This document shows, piece by piece, positions 33,662-41,817 of a DNA stretch of 64,000 nt (positions within the stretch are counted from its first letter, which is position 1; the number at the start of each line of letters is the position of its first letter). The position numbers were made by a program, and so were the translations under genes. The stretch is taken from contig NZ_CP006270.1 in the NCBI RefSeq assembly GCF_000737575.1, positions 2,235,163 through 2,299,162 of the forward strand, written 5' to 3'. Source of the DNA: Synechococcus sp. KORDI-49 (lineage in GTDB: Bacteria > Cyanobacteriota > Cyanobacteriia > PCC-6307 > Cyanobiaceae). The notes beneath the pieces are model-generated. The model ran no database searches and was not told the DNA's origin. It worked only from the letters and a program-made list of their open reading frames with translations.

Positions 33662-34929
33662 ACGGCTCCCCGCCCTTCCATGGTCGTCCTCTTCACATCG
33701 ACTGTCCGACAGGGGTGGCGGGGGACATGCTGCTGGCGGCCCTGCTCGATCTTGGCGTCCCTGAGGCGGTGATCGAGACGGCTCTGGCGGATCTGGGCCT
33801 CGCCGGTCTCTACCAGCTCCGGAGCGAGGAGAGTCGCAGTTCCGGCCTGCGGGGTCTCCGCATCACGGTGAAGGCTCTCGAGCCGGAGCCCCCCCATCGT
33901 CAGTGGGCGGACATCCGTCAGCGGATCGAGGCAGCACCGCTGACTCCCGCTCTGCAGCAACGCGTGCTGGCGGTGTTCGAGGCTCTGGCGGAGGCGGAGG
34001 CCGCAGTGCATGGCACCAGCCCCGAATCGGTGCACTTCCATGAAGTGGGTGCCATGGATGCGCTGGTGGACGTGGTGGGGGTCTGTGCCGCCATGGAGCA
34101 TCTGGCGCCCCTGCGTGTCACCTGCACGGCACCTCCTGCAGGACACGGCAGCGTGAGGTCAGCCCATGGGCAGCTGCCTGTTCCTGTGCCGGCGGTGCTG
34201 GAGATGGCCCGGCGCCGGCAGATCCCGCTGCGTCATGACGGTGATCTGCCGGCCGGTGAGCTCACCACACCCACCGGTCTGGCCCTGCTGTCGGTGCTGG
34301 TGGATCACTTCTCCCCGCCCCAGCGGCTCACACCAGGGGCGATCGGCATCGGTCTCGGCCATCGGGAACTGGATCGTCCCAACCTGCTGCGGCTTATTCA
34401 GCTGAAGCCCCAGATCCCTGAGCAGGAGCCTGCATTCTCGGGAACCGATGGCTCTGATCCGGTCCCGCGCTGGCAGCCGCTGGTGGTGCAGGAAGCCTGG
34501 ATCGATGATGCGACACCGGAGGACCTCGCTCTGCTGCTGGCGGCGCTGCAGCGGGGAGGTGCCGTGGATGCGGCCTCGACGCCGCTTCAGATGAAGAAGG
34601 GGCGCCCCGGTCAGTCGGTCACGGCTCTGGTGCTTCCGGATCGGGCTGCCGCCCTGCGTGAGATCTGGTTCGGCAGCAGCCCCACGATCGGTCTGCGGGA
34701 ACGGGATCAGGGGCGCTGGCTGCTGCCCCGGCGAAACGGCATCCTTCACACGCCCTGGGGCGCGCTCCGGGCCAAGCAGGTCCGACGTCCGGACGGCAGT
34801 TGCACGGTCAAGCCGGAGGCAGATGATCTGCAGCGGCTCAGTCAGGACAGCGGACAGACCATCGCCGCCCTGCGGGCCTCCCACGCTGGCTGGGCGTTCA
34901 GCAGTGATCAGCCCTGGTCCTGGACATGA
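33658..34929 (+). CDS. larC: LarC, nickel-pincer cofactor nickel insertase (DUF111)
   Basis: A 423-residue LarC. In Lactobacillus LarC inserts nickel into the dithio-carboxylated pyridinium mononucleotide in a CTP-dependent reaction, completing the cofactor of lactate racemase. Seen here: HIDCPTGVAGDMLLAALLDLG, VHFHEVGAMDALVDVVGVCAAM, HGQLPVPVPAVLEM, GELTTPTGLALLSVL, GHRELDRPNLLRL and the C-terminal PLQMKKGRPGQSVTALVL. Both halves are in one frame, without the programmed frameshift known in Lactobacillus. LarA, LarB and LarE are not in this window. It overlaps both neighbouring genes by 4 bases. Confidence 0.9.
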   Translation: MNGSPPFHGRPLHIDCPTGVAGDMLLAALLDLGVPEAVIETALADLGLAGLYQLRSEESRSSGLRGLRITVKALEPEPPHRQWADIRQRIEAAPLTPALQQRVLAVFEALAEAEAAVHGTSPESVHFHEVGAMDALVDVVGVCAAMEHLAPLRVTCTAPPAGHGSVRSAHGQLPVPVPAVLEMARRRQIPLRHDGDLPAGELTTPTGLALLSVLVDHFSPPQRLTPGAIGIGLGHRELDRPNLLRLIQLKPQIPEQEPAFSGTDGSDPVPRWQPLVVQEAWIDDATPEDLALLLAALQRGGAVDAASTPLQMKKGRPGQSVTALVLPDRAAALREIWFGSSPTIGLRERDQGRWLLPRRNGILHTPWGALRAKQVRRPDGSCTVKPEADDLQRLSQDSGQTIAALRASHAGWAFSSDQPWSWT

Positions 34930-35843
34930 GCTGGCTTCGCAAGCCCAGCCTCTGGATCACCCTGGCCAGCCTCGGGTTCATGGCCGTGGCGTTGCATCAG
35001 CAGTCCGGCCAGCTGATGGACCAGAGCCTTGATGGCCGGGGTTGGGCCTGGTTGCTGCTCGGGATGGGCCTGACCTGGGCCAGCATCCTGTTCAACGGTC
35101 TGGCCTGGTGCGTGCTGGTGGCCTGGCTCGGTCATCCGCCGGATGAAGTCGCTCTGGTTCCGCTGTTCGTCCGCAGCAACCTTCTCAAGTACCTGCCAGG
35201 TGGCATCTGGCATCTGCTGGAGCGGGTCCGGGTGCTGCGCGGCTCCATCGGGGCGGGCCCCGCCCTGGCGACGGTGATCCTGGATCCGCTGCTCATCGTG
35301 GTGGCGTCGCTGCTGCTTCTGCCTCTCGGGGGCTGGCAGGGAGGTCTGATGCTGCTGGCGCCGCTGCCGGCCCTGCTGATGCTGCCGCGCTGGCGGGAGC
35401 CGCTGCTGCAGAGACTGGAACGTCGCAAGGCGGAGCAATTGCAGAGCTCTGCCGGTGGAGACCTTGCCGAGCATGCATCTGGAAGCGGGCGCGGCGACTA
35501 CCCCTGGGCGCCGCTGGCTGCTCAGCTGGGATTCGTGCTCACCCGGTTCGCCGGTTTTCTCTGCTGCGTTCAGGCATTTCAACTGCAGCAACCCTCCCTG
35601 CCTGTCTGGCTTGCGGCCTTCGCTCTGGCCTATGCCGTGGGTCTGGTGGTGCCTGGGGCACCTGGAGGACTTGGTGTGTTCGAAGCCACGCTGCTGCTGC
35701 GTCTCGGCAGCACCGTGCCGGAAGCTCCACTCCTGGCCGCCGTGCTCAGTTACCGGGTGATCTCCACCCTGGCGGATGTCGTCGCAGCGCTGTCGGTTGC
35801 CGCCGACAGCGCCCTGCTGCGACGGTTGAAGGCCCATCCCTGA
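34926..35843 (+). CDS. LPG-synthase-TM/flippase-like membrane protein (UPF0104)
   Basis: A 305-residue polytopic protein with about eight hydrophobic segments. The blocks RSNLLKYLPGGIWHLLERVRVLRG and PGAPGGLGVFEATLLLRLG are typical of the membrane region of lysylphosphatidylglycerol synthases and related UPF0104 proteins, which flip or anchor lipid substrates. The aminoacyltransferase domain of MprF is absent. It is linked by a 4-base ATGA overlap to larC and is 8 bases from the phytase-like gene. Confidence 0.8.
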   Translation: MSWLRKPSLWITLASLGFMAVALHQQSGQLMDQSLDGRGWAWLLLGMGLTWASILFNGLAWCVLVAWLGHPPDEVALVPLFVRSNLLKYLPGGIWHLLERVRVLRGSIGAGPALATVILDPLLIVVASLLLLPLGGWQGGLMLLAPLPALLMLPRWREPLLQRLERRKAEQLQSSAGGDLAEHASGSGRGDYPWAPLAAQLGFVLTRFAGFLCCVQAFQLQQPSLPVWLAAFALAYAVGLVVPGAPGGLGVFEATLLLRLGSTVPEAPLLAAVLSYRVISTLADVVAALSVAADSALLRRLKAHP

Positions 35844-35851
35844 TCACTGCC

Positions 35852-36817
35852 ATGGATGCCGCGCCTCCGCTGCCGCTCCCCTGTCCGCTGCAGGCCGGCT
35901 GGGAGCTGGTGCGGACGATCGAGCTGCCCAGGACCCTCGCTGATGGTCGGCCCCTGGGTGGGGTCTCAGCGGCGGCCTACCAGCGGAAGCAGGATCGCCT
36001 CTGGTTGCTCAGCGATGCACCCATGGGGCATCTGGTGCCCTGGGGTGGACTCGCCCAGGTGCTCCGGGGCCAACGGGACCTGCTGCGACCCGGCCGCAGA
36101 GTGCTGCTGAAGGGAGGCGATGGCCAGCCTCTGACCGAGGACTTCGATGGAGAGGGGCTGGTGGTTCAGGGCCGTCAGGCCTGGATCGCCAGTGAGGGGC
36201 GCCGTTCCTTGGAACGTCCGCCCCGGTTGATCCAAATTGACCTCGGCAGCGGTCGGCTGCGGCAGGAGCTGCCGATGCCCGAGGCCTGGCGGGCCACCAC
36301 TGGGCAGGGCCTTGGCTCCAACAAAGGCCCGGAATCACTCACGGCCCTCGGCCCCGGGGACCTTCTGCTGGCGGCGGAGGCGCCGTTGCTGCAGCACCAA
36401 CCCGGAGATGGAATCAGCCTGATGCGCCGCCGTCCCGGTGACGCGATCCGCTCCGCAGGGGCGCTTGATTCGGGTGCCTACGGCCGCCATGACGGACTGA
36501 CGGAACTGCTCGCCCTGCCACTTCGGCAGCAGCTGCTGGGACTGCGGCGGGGGTTTGAGATGCCGGATCAATGGTCGGCCTGGCTTCAGCTGTTCGCCTT
36601 TCCCGATCCGCAGGGTCCTCCATTGCAGCCGATCATCGGCTGGAACCTGCTGGAGGCTGGCCTGCCTCCAGATAACTGGGAAGCCATGGCGGTGGGCCCC
36701 ACGCTGTCGGATGGACGACAGACGCTGGTGTTGGCCAGTGATGACAACTTCAATCCGCTTCAGTCAAGCTGGATTGCGGTGCTGACTCCCCGCCGCACCG
36801 CTGCTTGCACCGATTGA
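35852..36817 (+). CDS. Phytase-like esterase family protein
   Basis: A 321-residue protein of the esterase-like activity of phytase family (beta-propeller). Recognised from LGGVSAAAYQRKQDRLWLLSD, DFDGEGLVVQGRQAWIASEGRR, LGSNKGPESLTALGPGDLL and PDNWEAMAVGP...LVLASDDNFNP. Members are thought to hydrolyse phosphate esters; activity has not been shown for this group to my knowledge. No clear signal peptide is visible, unusual for a scavenging enzyme. It lies 10 bases upstream of phoX, so co-expression and phosphate acquisition are inferred. Confidence 0.83.
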   Translation: MDAAPPLPLPCPLQAGWELVRTIELPRTLADGRPLGGVSAAAYQRKQDRLWLLSDAPMGHLVPWGGLAQVLRGQRDLLRPGRRVLLKGGDGQPLTEDFDGEGLVVQGRQAWIASEGRRSLERPPRLIQIDLGSGRLRQELPMPEAWRATTGQGLGSNKGPESLTALGPGDLLLAAEAPLLQHQPGDGISLMRRRPGDAIRSAGALDSGAYGRHDGLTELLALPLRQQLLGLRRGFEMPDQWSAWLQLFAFPDPQGPPLQPIIGWNLLEAGLPPDNWEAMAVGPTLSDGRQTLVLASDDNFNPLQSSWIAVLTPRRTAACTD

Positions 36818-36827
36818 GGCTTGACCG

Positions 36828-38975
36828 ATGCGCCGTCGTTCCGTGCTCTCCCTGCTCGGCCTCGGCGGAGCCGGTGTGTTGACGGCCAAAGGACTGTCGG
36901 GCTGCATGGTGCAAGGGGGCAACAGCAGTGCGGCCAAAGGATTTCCGTTTCATCCGGTGCGGGTGCCCTTGCCGGTGGACAGTGATGGCCTCAACGCCTC
37001 GGAGCAGCGGGCCACCTACCGGGAGCTGGCGGTGGAGGACCGGCTGACGGTCCCGGAGGGATTTCGGTCCCAGCTGCTGGCGGCATGGGGCGATCCACTC
37101 GGCGACAGCCGCTTCGGGTTCAACAACGATCACCTCGGCTTTGTCCAGCACGGTCCGGACCGGGCATCGATGACGGTGAACTTCGAATACATCAGCGCCG
37201 TGCCCTGGGTGCAGGGCTTCGAGGAGGTGGTGGGTAAGCCTCTGCCCTTCGCAGACCTCGTGTCTGTTCTGCAGCCCAGCGATGGCGTCATCGACTGCGG
37301 TGAACTGCCGGCCGGCGACCGACGTCTGCAGCAGATCCGTGCGGTCGCGGATGAAGCGATGACCGATCTCGGGATCGGGGTGATGACCCTGCAGCGGGAT
37401 GGTCAGGGTCAGTGGCAACGGGCGCAGGGCGCCCAGGATCGCCGTATCACGGGGATCAGTGGTCTTGAGGACCCCAAGCAGCAGCTGCTCAGCACCGGTC
37501 CGGCAACCGCGGTGTTCACGGCCGGTAAACGGCAGGGCTACGACGATGGCCTGGGCGACAGGATCGTCGGCACCTTCGCCAACTGCGGCGGTGGCATCAC
37601 GCCCTGGGGAACGGTGCTCAGCGCTGAGGAGAATTTCCAATCCCAGGTGCCGGAACCGGTTTATGCCGATGGCAGTGCGGCCGCACCTTCACAGCGTCCC
37701 TTGGTCTGCCGGAAAGGAAAACTGGGTGGGCTGGGCAATGTCTACGGACTGGCGGGCAACAAGTACGGCTGGATGGTGGAGGTGGATCCGACCTCGGCTG
37801 GCCGGGCAGCGGTGAAGCACACGTCCCTCGGCCGCTTCCGCCACGAAGCCGTGGCGGTCCGGGCTGAAGCCGGCAAGCCGCTTCAGGTGTATTCGGGCTG
37901 TGATCGCCGCGGTGGGCATCTCTATCGCTTCGTCAGCACGGACCGTGTCGAAACGGTCCAGGACAAGCGGAATTCACGGTTGTTCGAGGCCGGCGAGCTT
38001 CAGGTGGCGCGCTTCCGTGCCGATGGCAGTGGTGAATGGCTGGCGGTGACACCGGAGGCCGAGGTGAATCCTTTCCGTCCAAGCCGTTTCAGCGATGCGG
38101 ATCTCGGCTGTCCTGTGGAGCTGCCCCACAGCGATCGCAGTCAGGCGGGAGCGGAACTCTTCCGGGAGGATGCGGCTGTCGAGGACTACTGCCGCCGTTT
38201 CGCCACCCTGTCGGATCTGTACCGGGGTGAGGGCGAGGCGCTGCAGGGGGCGATTCTGGTGGATGCCCACCTGGCGGCCAGCGCGATCGGGGCGACCCCC
38301 ACGGCCCGTCCGGAGGACACCAAGATCGATCCGATCAGTGGAGATCTGCTGATCGCTTTCACCTCCGGATCCCCCGGATCGACAGGGGGTGCTGACCCTG
38401 CCGTGTTCCAGGGACCCGACGGACAGAGCAGCTGGCCCAACGGATGGGTGATGCGCCTGAGTGAGTCCGGCCAGAACCGCTTCACCTGGCGCATGGCTGT
38501 GACCGGTGGAACCCCCTGGGCCGGCGGTCTCGGTTTCACCAATCCCGACAATGTCGCGCTCGACAGCAAGGGAAACCTCTGGATCGTCACCGACCGTTCG
38601 ATGAAGTCGTCAGCGGGCGATGTGTTCGGCAACAACAGCTGCTGGTTCGTTCCCCGCAAGGGCAGCCAGGAGGAACAGGCGGCCTGCTTTGCCACGGGAC
38701 CGATGGAGTGCGAGGTGACGGGGGTGTGCCTCGATCAGGCCGAGTCGTCGCTGTTTCTGGCGGTTCAGCATCCCGGTGAGGTGAACGGCAGCCGGGCTCG
38801 GGGGGATGAGGAGGTTCAGGCCCACGAGCTGCAGGATCGTGATGGTGGCGTTTTCCAGCAACTGCGCACAGTGCCGCTGGGGTCCAACTGGCCGGCTCAG
38901 GCTCCGGGCCGGCCCCCCCGCCCGGGCGTCGTGGCGATCCGCCGCCTCAACGGTCAGCCTTTGCTGGAGGCCTGA
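36828..38975 (+). CDS. phoX: PhoX-type alkaline phosphatase
   Basis: A 715-residue PhoX (DUF839) phosphatase, releasing phosphate from organic esters outside the cytoplasm. Characterised PhoX enzymes use an Fe-Ca active site. The N-terminus MRRRSVLSLLGLGGAGVLTAK is a Tat signal; a lipobox-like LSGC follows at Cys26. Family blocks: RFGFNNDHLGFVQ, GTVLSAEENFQSQV, YSGCDRRGGHLYRFVS and FTNPDNVALDSKGNLWIVTD. It ends a six-gene cluster and its 3' end overlaps the convergent iron-transporter permease gene by 22 bases. No obvious Pho box lies within the 10-base upstream gap. Confidence 0.93.
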   Translation: MRRRSVLSLLGLGGAGVLTAKGLSGCMVQGGNSSAAKGFPFHPVRVPLPVDSDGLNASEQRATYRELAVEDRLTVPEGFRSQLLAAWGDPLGDSRFGFNNDHLGFVQHGPDRASMTVNFEYISAVPWVQGFEEVVGKPLPFADLVSVLQPSDGVIDCGELPAGDRRLQQIRAVADEAMTDLGIGVMTLQRDGQGQWQRAQGAQDRRITGISGLEDPKQQLLSTGPATAVFTAGKRQGYDDGLGDRIVGTFANCGGGITPWGTVLSAEENFQSQVPEPVYADGSAAAPSQRPLVCRKGKLGGLGNVYGLAGNKYGWMVEVDPTSAGRAAVKHTSLGRFRHEAVAVRAEAGKPLQVYSGCDRRGGHLYRFVSTDRVETVQDKRNSRLFEAGELQVARFRADGSGEWLAVTPEAEVNPFRPSRFSDADLGCPVELPHSDRSQAGAELFREDAAVEDYCRRFATLSDLYRGEGEALQGAILVDAHLAASAIGATPTARPEDTKIDPISGDLLIAFTSGSPGSTGGADPAVFQGPDGQSSWPNGWVMRLSESGQNRFTWRMAVTGGTPWAGGLGFTNPDNVALDSKGNLWIVTDRSMKSSAGDVFGNNSCWFVPRKGSQEEQAACFATGPMECEVTGVCLDQAESSLFLAVQHPGEVNGSRARGDEEVQAHELQDRDGGVFQQLRTVPLGSNWPAQAPGRPPRPGVVAIRRLNGQPLLEA

Positions 38976-40462
38976 TCGAGGCTGGGCACCAGGGCCATCG
39001 ATGCCACCAGCCCCAGCACCAGGATCATCAGTGCCGGCAGCAGCGCTTCCGCCAGCCGCTCGTCACTGGCGTACTGATAGACACGCACGGAGAGCGTGTC
39101 GAAATCAAAGGGCCGCAGAGCGAAGGTCAGCGGCAGTTCCTTCACGGTGTCCACGAACACCAGCAGCAGTCCCACCGTCAGGGGACCCCGCAGGAGCGGC
39201 AGATGCACCCGCTGCAGCACCTGCTGCCAGTTGAACCCCATCCCGGTGGCCGCTTCATCGAGACTGGGGCTGATGCGTTCCAGGGCGGCATCCAGGCCGC
39301 CTTTGGCCACGGCCAGGAAACGGTCGCCATAGCCCCAGAGCAGCAGGACCAGCGGGGCCAGCTGCCAGGGGCCGCCGGTGAGCAGCAGAGCCAGTGCCAG
39401 CACGGTGCCGGGCACGGCGTAGCCCATGCCGGCCAGGAAGGTGAGGCTCTGCAGCCAGCGGGCTTCACTCCAGCGCTTGGCGATCGCCAACAGCAGGGCC
39501 GTGACCACAGCCAGGACGGCGGCGGCCAGCGCCAGCAACAGGCTGCGGAGACTGAGCTGCCAGAGGTCGGCCTCCAGGTTGCCTGCCAGCTGTTCGAGAT
39601 TCGTGGCGGCCCAGATCAGCGGCGTCCCCAGGCTCAGCAAAGGCGGAATCAGAGTCAGCAGCTGGGCCACGAGTGCCCGAGGCCCCTGCAATGTCCAGGC
39701 TGTGGCATCGCCTCCGGCCACACCGTCACTCCAGCGGCGGCTGCGACGCCGCAGCCGCCGTTCGCACACCACCAGAGTCAGCACGATCACCAGGGTGATC
39801 AGGGCCAGGGTGATGGCACCGGTTGGATCGCTTTCGGCCTGCCAGGCCTCCAGGATGCCGGCCGACAGGCTGGGGATGCCGAGGAGCTGAACGGCTCCCA
39901 GCTCGTTGACGATCTCCATGCCCATCAGGGCGACACCGGCTCCGATCGCCGGAAGCGCGATCGGCAGCGCGACCCGCCGAAAGGCGGCCCATGGACCGAT
40001 CCCGAGGCTGCGGCAGGCCTCCAGCTGCCGTCTGCCGCTCATCGCGAAACTTTCTGTGCTGAGCAGAAACACGTAGGGATACGTGGACAGAGCCATGACG
40101 GCGATGCCCCAGGCCAGGCCGTGGATGCGCCAGCCCTGGCGGCTGCCCAGATCCACCAGCGTCGCTGAAAGCAGATAGGCCGGGGTGGCCAGGGGGATCA
40201 GCTGAGCGATGCGCAGCCAGCGACGGCCGGGAAATCGGCAGTTGATCAGCAGCCAGCCGTTGGCGGTGCCGATCAAGGTTCCGGCGATGGCACTGCCCAG
40301 CAGCAAGCTCAGCGTGCCGCGGATCTGAAGGCCACCATCCGGGCCCAGGCTGCCGAGACCGTCGCGGATTCCCTGCAGTCCCTCCCCGATGAGGTTCAGC
40401 AGGGGCCAGATCGCCAGCAGAGCAAGCCCGGCAGCGGTGAGTCCCAGCAGCCGACGACTCAT
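38954..40462 (-). CDS. futB: Ferric iron ABC transporter permease (FutB-type)
   Basis: A 502-residue fused permease with two repeats of about six membrane helices. Each half carries the ABC-permease coupling loop: EACRSLGIGPWAAFRRVALPIALPAIGAG in the first, DEAATGMGFNWQQVLQRVHLPLLRGPLTVG in the second. This is the arrangement of FutB/SfuB-type Fe3+ permeases of the plasma membrane. It overlaps the downstream end of futA by 4 bases (ATGA) and is transcribed after it. The ATP-binding subunit is not adjacent. Confidence 0.93.
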   Translation of the reverse strand: MSRRLLGLTAAGLALLAIWPLLNLIGEGLQGIRDGLGSLGPDGGLQIRGTLSLLLGSAIAGTLIGTANGWLLINCRFPGRRWLRIAQLIPLATPAYLLSATLVDLGSRQGWRIHGLAWGIAVMALSTYPYVFLLSTESFAMSGRRQLEACRSLGIGPWAAFRRVALPIALPAIGAGVALMGMEIVNELGAVQLLGIPSLSAGILEAWQAESDPTGAITLALITLVIVLTLVVCERRLRRRSRRWSDGVAGGDATAWTLQGPRALVAQLLTLIPPLLSLGTPLIWAATNLEQLAGNLEADLWQLSLRSLLLALAAAVLAVVTALLLAIAKRWSEARWLQSLTFLAGMGYAVPGTVLALALLLTGGPWQLAPLVLLLWGYGDRFLAVAKGGLDAALERISPSLDEAATGMGFNWQQVLQRVHLPLLRGPLTVGLLLVFVDTVKELPLTFALRPFDFDTLSVRVYQYASDERLAEALLPALMILVLGLVASMALVPSLDQASSKG

Positions 40463-41502
40463 TGCCAGCCGTTGGCAGCCATCAGCTCGACGGCTTTGGC
40501 ATTCAGCTCACCGAGCCGCTGCGCCGACACCGCTGCCGGCTGGAACGGGCCCCAGGCCTTCACAACAGGATTGTTGCCGAGGTCGCGCAGGGGATATTCA
40601 TGATTGGCCGTGGCGTAGCCCTCCTGAGCCTGATCGGAGCTGAGGAACTCCAGGAAGCGTCGGGCGGCGTCGGGGTTGCGGCTGGCACGGGTCACGCCAC
40701 CACCGGTGATGTTCACGTGGACGGGGTCGGGCCAGCGCACTGACACCTTGCTGGAAAGGGCCAAGTCAGCGTCGCCCTTGTCACCAGCCTGCATGCGGCC
40801 GAGGTAGTAACTGTTGGCCAGAGCGACGCCGCAGTCGCCCTGAGCGACGGCCCGGATCATGGGCGTGTCACTGCTGAACACCGGCTGAGCCAGGTTGGCC
40901 ACCATTCCCTGAATCCATTGAGTCGTCTCCTGCTCCCCGCGGGTGTCCAGCATGAATGCCACCAGCGACTGGTTGTAGACGCTGCGACGGTTTCGCAGGC
41001 AGAGCCTGCCCTTGAGAGCTGGAGCTGCCAGGTCTTCATAGCGGCTCACCTCGTTGGCCTTCACCTTCTCGGCATTGAACATCGGCGCCCGCAGCCGGCG
41101 TGTGAAACCGAACCAGCGGTTCTTGCTGTCGCGCAGATCGGCCGGAACCGACCGGTTGAGCGTTTCCGACTCGATGGGCTGAAAAAGATCCATCCCGGTC
41201 GCGCGATCGAGACGGGCCGCATCCGCAAGAATCAGGACATCCGCAGGGGAGTCCGCACCTTCCTTGGCGAGACGTTGAATCAGGGCGTCATCCTTGGCTT
41301 CCAGGAGCTTCACCTGGATGCCTGTTTCCTGCGTGAAGCGGTCGTAAAGCTGCTTGTCGGTGTTGTAGTGGCGTCCTGAATAGACACCGATCTCCGTCGA
41401 TTCCTTGCTGTCGCAGGCGATCAGCAGGATCGCGATGGACACGGCCAGAGAGGCCTGTGCCGCCGCTTTGCAAAAGCGGTACTTATTGAGAATGAAATGC
41501 AT
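40459..41502 (-). CDS. futA: Ferric iron ABC transporter substrate-binding lipoprotein (FutA/IdiA-type)
   Basis: A 347-residue periplasmic binding protein. The signal peptide ends in a lipobox (ILLIAC), so it is probably membrane-anchored through Lgt. Iron-site residues are visible in VYSGRHYNTDKQLYDRF and the paired Tyr in ANSYYLGR, typical of FutA/IdiA proteins, which bind Fe3+ through tyrosines. In cyanobacteria these are induced by iron limitation; IdiA also protects photosystem II. It is first in a two-gene operon with futB; about 140 bases upstream hold a dyad and a terminator. Confidence 0.94.
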   Translation of the reverse strand: MHFILNKYRFCKAAAQASLAVSIAILLIACDSKESTEIGVYSGRHYNTDKQLYDRFTQETGIQVKLLEAKDDALIQRLAKEGADSPADVLILADAARLDRATGMDLFQPIESETLNRSVPADLRDSKNRWFGFTRRLRAPMFNAEKVKANEVSRYEDLAAPALKGRLCLRNRRSVYNQSLVAFMLDTRGEQETTQWIQGMVANLAQPVFSSDTPMIRAVAQGDCGVALANSYYLGRMQAGDKGDADLALSSKVSVRWPDPVHVNITGGGVTRASRNPDAARRFLEFLSSDQAQEGYATANHEYPLRDLGNNPVVKAWGPFQPAAVSAQRLGELNAKAVELMAANGWQ

Positions 41503-41517
41503 TCGCGGCGTTGCTCT

Positions 41518-41534
41518 TTGCGAACGATACGCAA
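41518..41534. promoter_or_regulatory. Inverted repeat upstream of futA, candidate operator
   Basis: A 17-base dyad, TTGCG-N7-CGCAA, lies 16 bases upstream of the futA start codon, in the position of a repressor site over the promoter or leader. It does not match the AT-rich Fur consensus well. An iron-responsive role is inferred only from its place. Confidence 0.35.
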
Positions 41535-41581
41535 TAGCGATACCCCGCTCCGCGGTCTCTCCGTTCGGCTGTTACACGACG

Positions 41582-41608
41582 AAAAAAATCCCCCGCCAGA
41601 GGCGAGGG
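41582..41608 (-). terminator. Rho-independent terminator of the yjbQ-phhB-cobW-peptide operon
   Basis: On the minus strand a GC-rich 8-bp stem (CCCTCGCC / GGCGGGGG, loop TCT, one G-T pair) is followed by ATTTTTTT. It lies 35 bases after the stop of the 48-residue peptide gene and separates the metal/pterin operon from futA. Confidence 0.88.
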
Positions 41609-41642
41609 AAGAGTGGTGAATCGAGTTGATTGCTTCGAGGAA

Positions 41643-41789
41643 TCAGCGACGCTGGTCGCGAACCGGGATCGGAATCAGAACAGGCTCCCGCAGGCCACCA
41701 CCGCTGTTGTCATCGTCGGAATCGGCCAGCAGCCAGAGCAGCAGACTTGTCACCAGCAGAAGGGCAACCAGGGTGATGGGCTCTGCCAT
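41643..41789 (-). CDS. Small single-helix membrane protein, function unknown
   Basis: A 48-residue protein: MAEPITLVALLLVTSLLLWL is one membrane helix, followed by an acidic turn (ADSDDDNSGGG) and a basic tail ending RDQRR. GGAG lies 9 bases before the ATG at 41789 and decides this start over an ATG five codons upstream. It begins 28 bases after the cobW stop on the same strand and is followed by a terminator, so it is the last gene of that operon. No family recognised. Confidence 0.65.
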   Translation of the reverse strand: MAEPITLVALLLVTSLLLWLLADSDDDNSGGGLREPVLIPIPVRDQRR

Positions 41790-41817
41790 GGGGGTGTTCT
41801 CCATCACGACACACTAG

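Noticed and set aside
41503-41560. Fur box in front of futA
   Set aside because: The sequence is not sufficiently like the AT-rich Fur consensus; only an unnamed dyad is reported.
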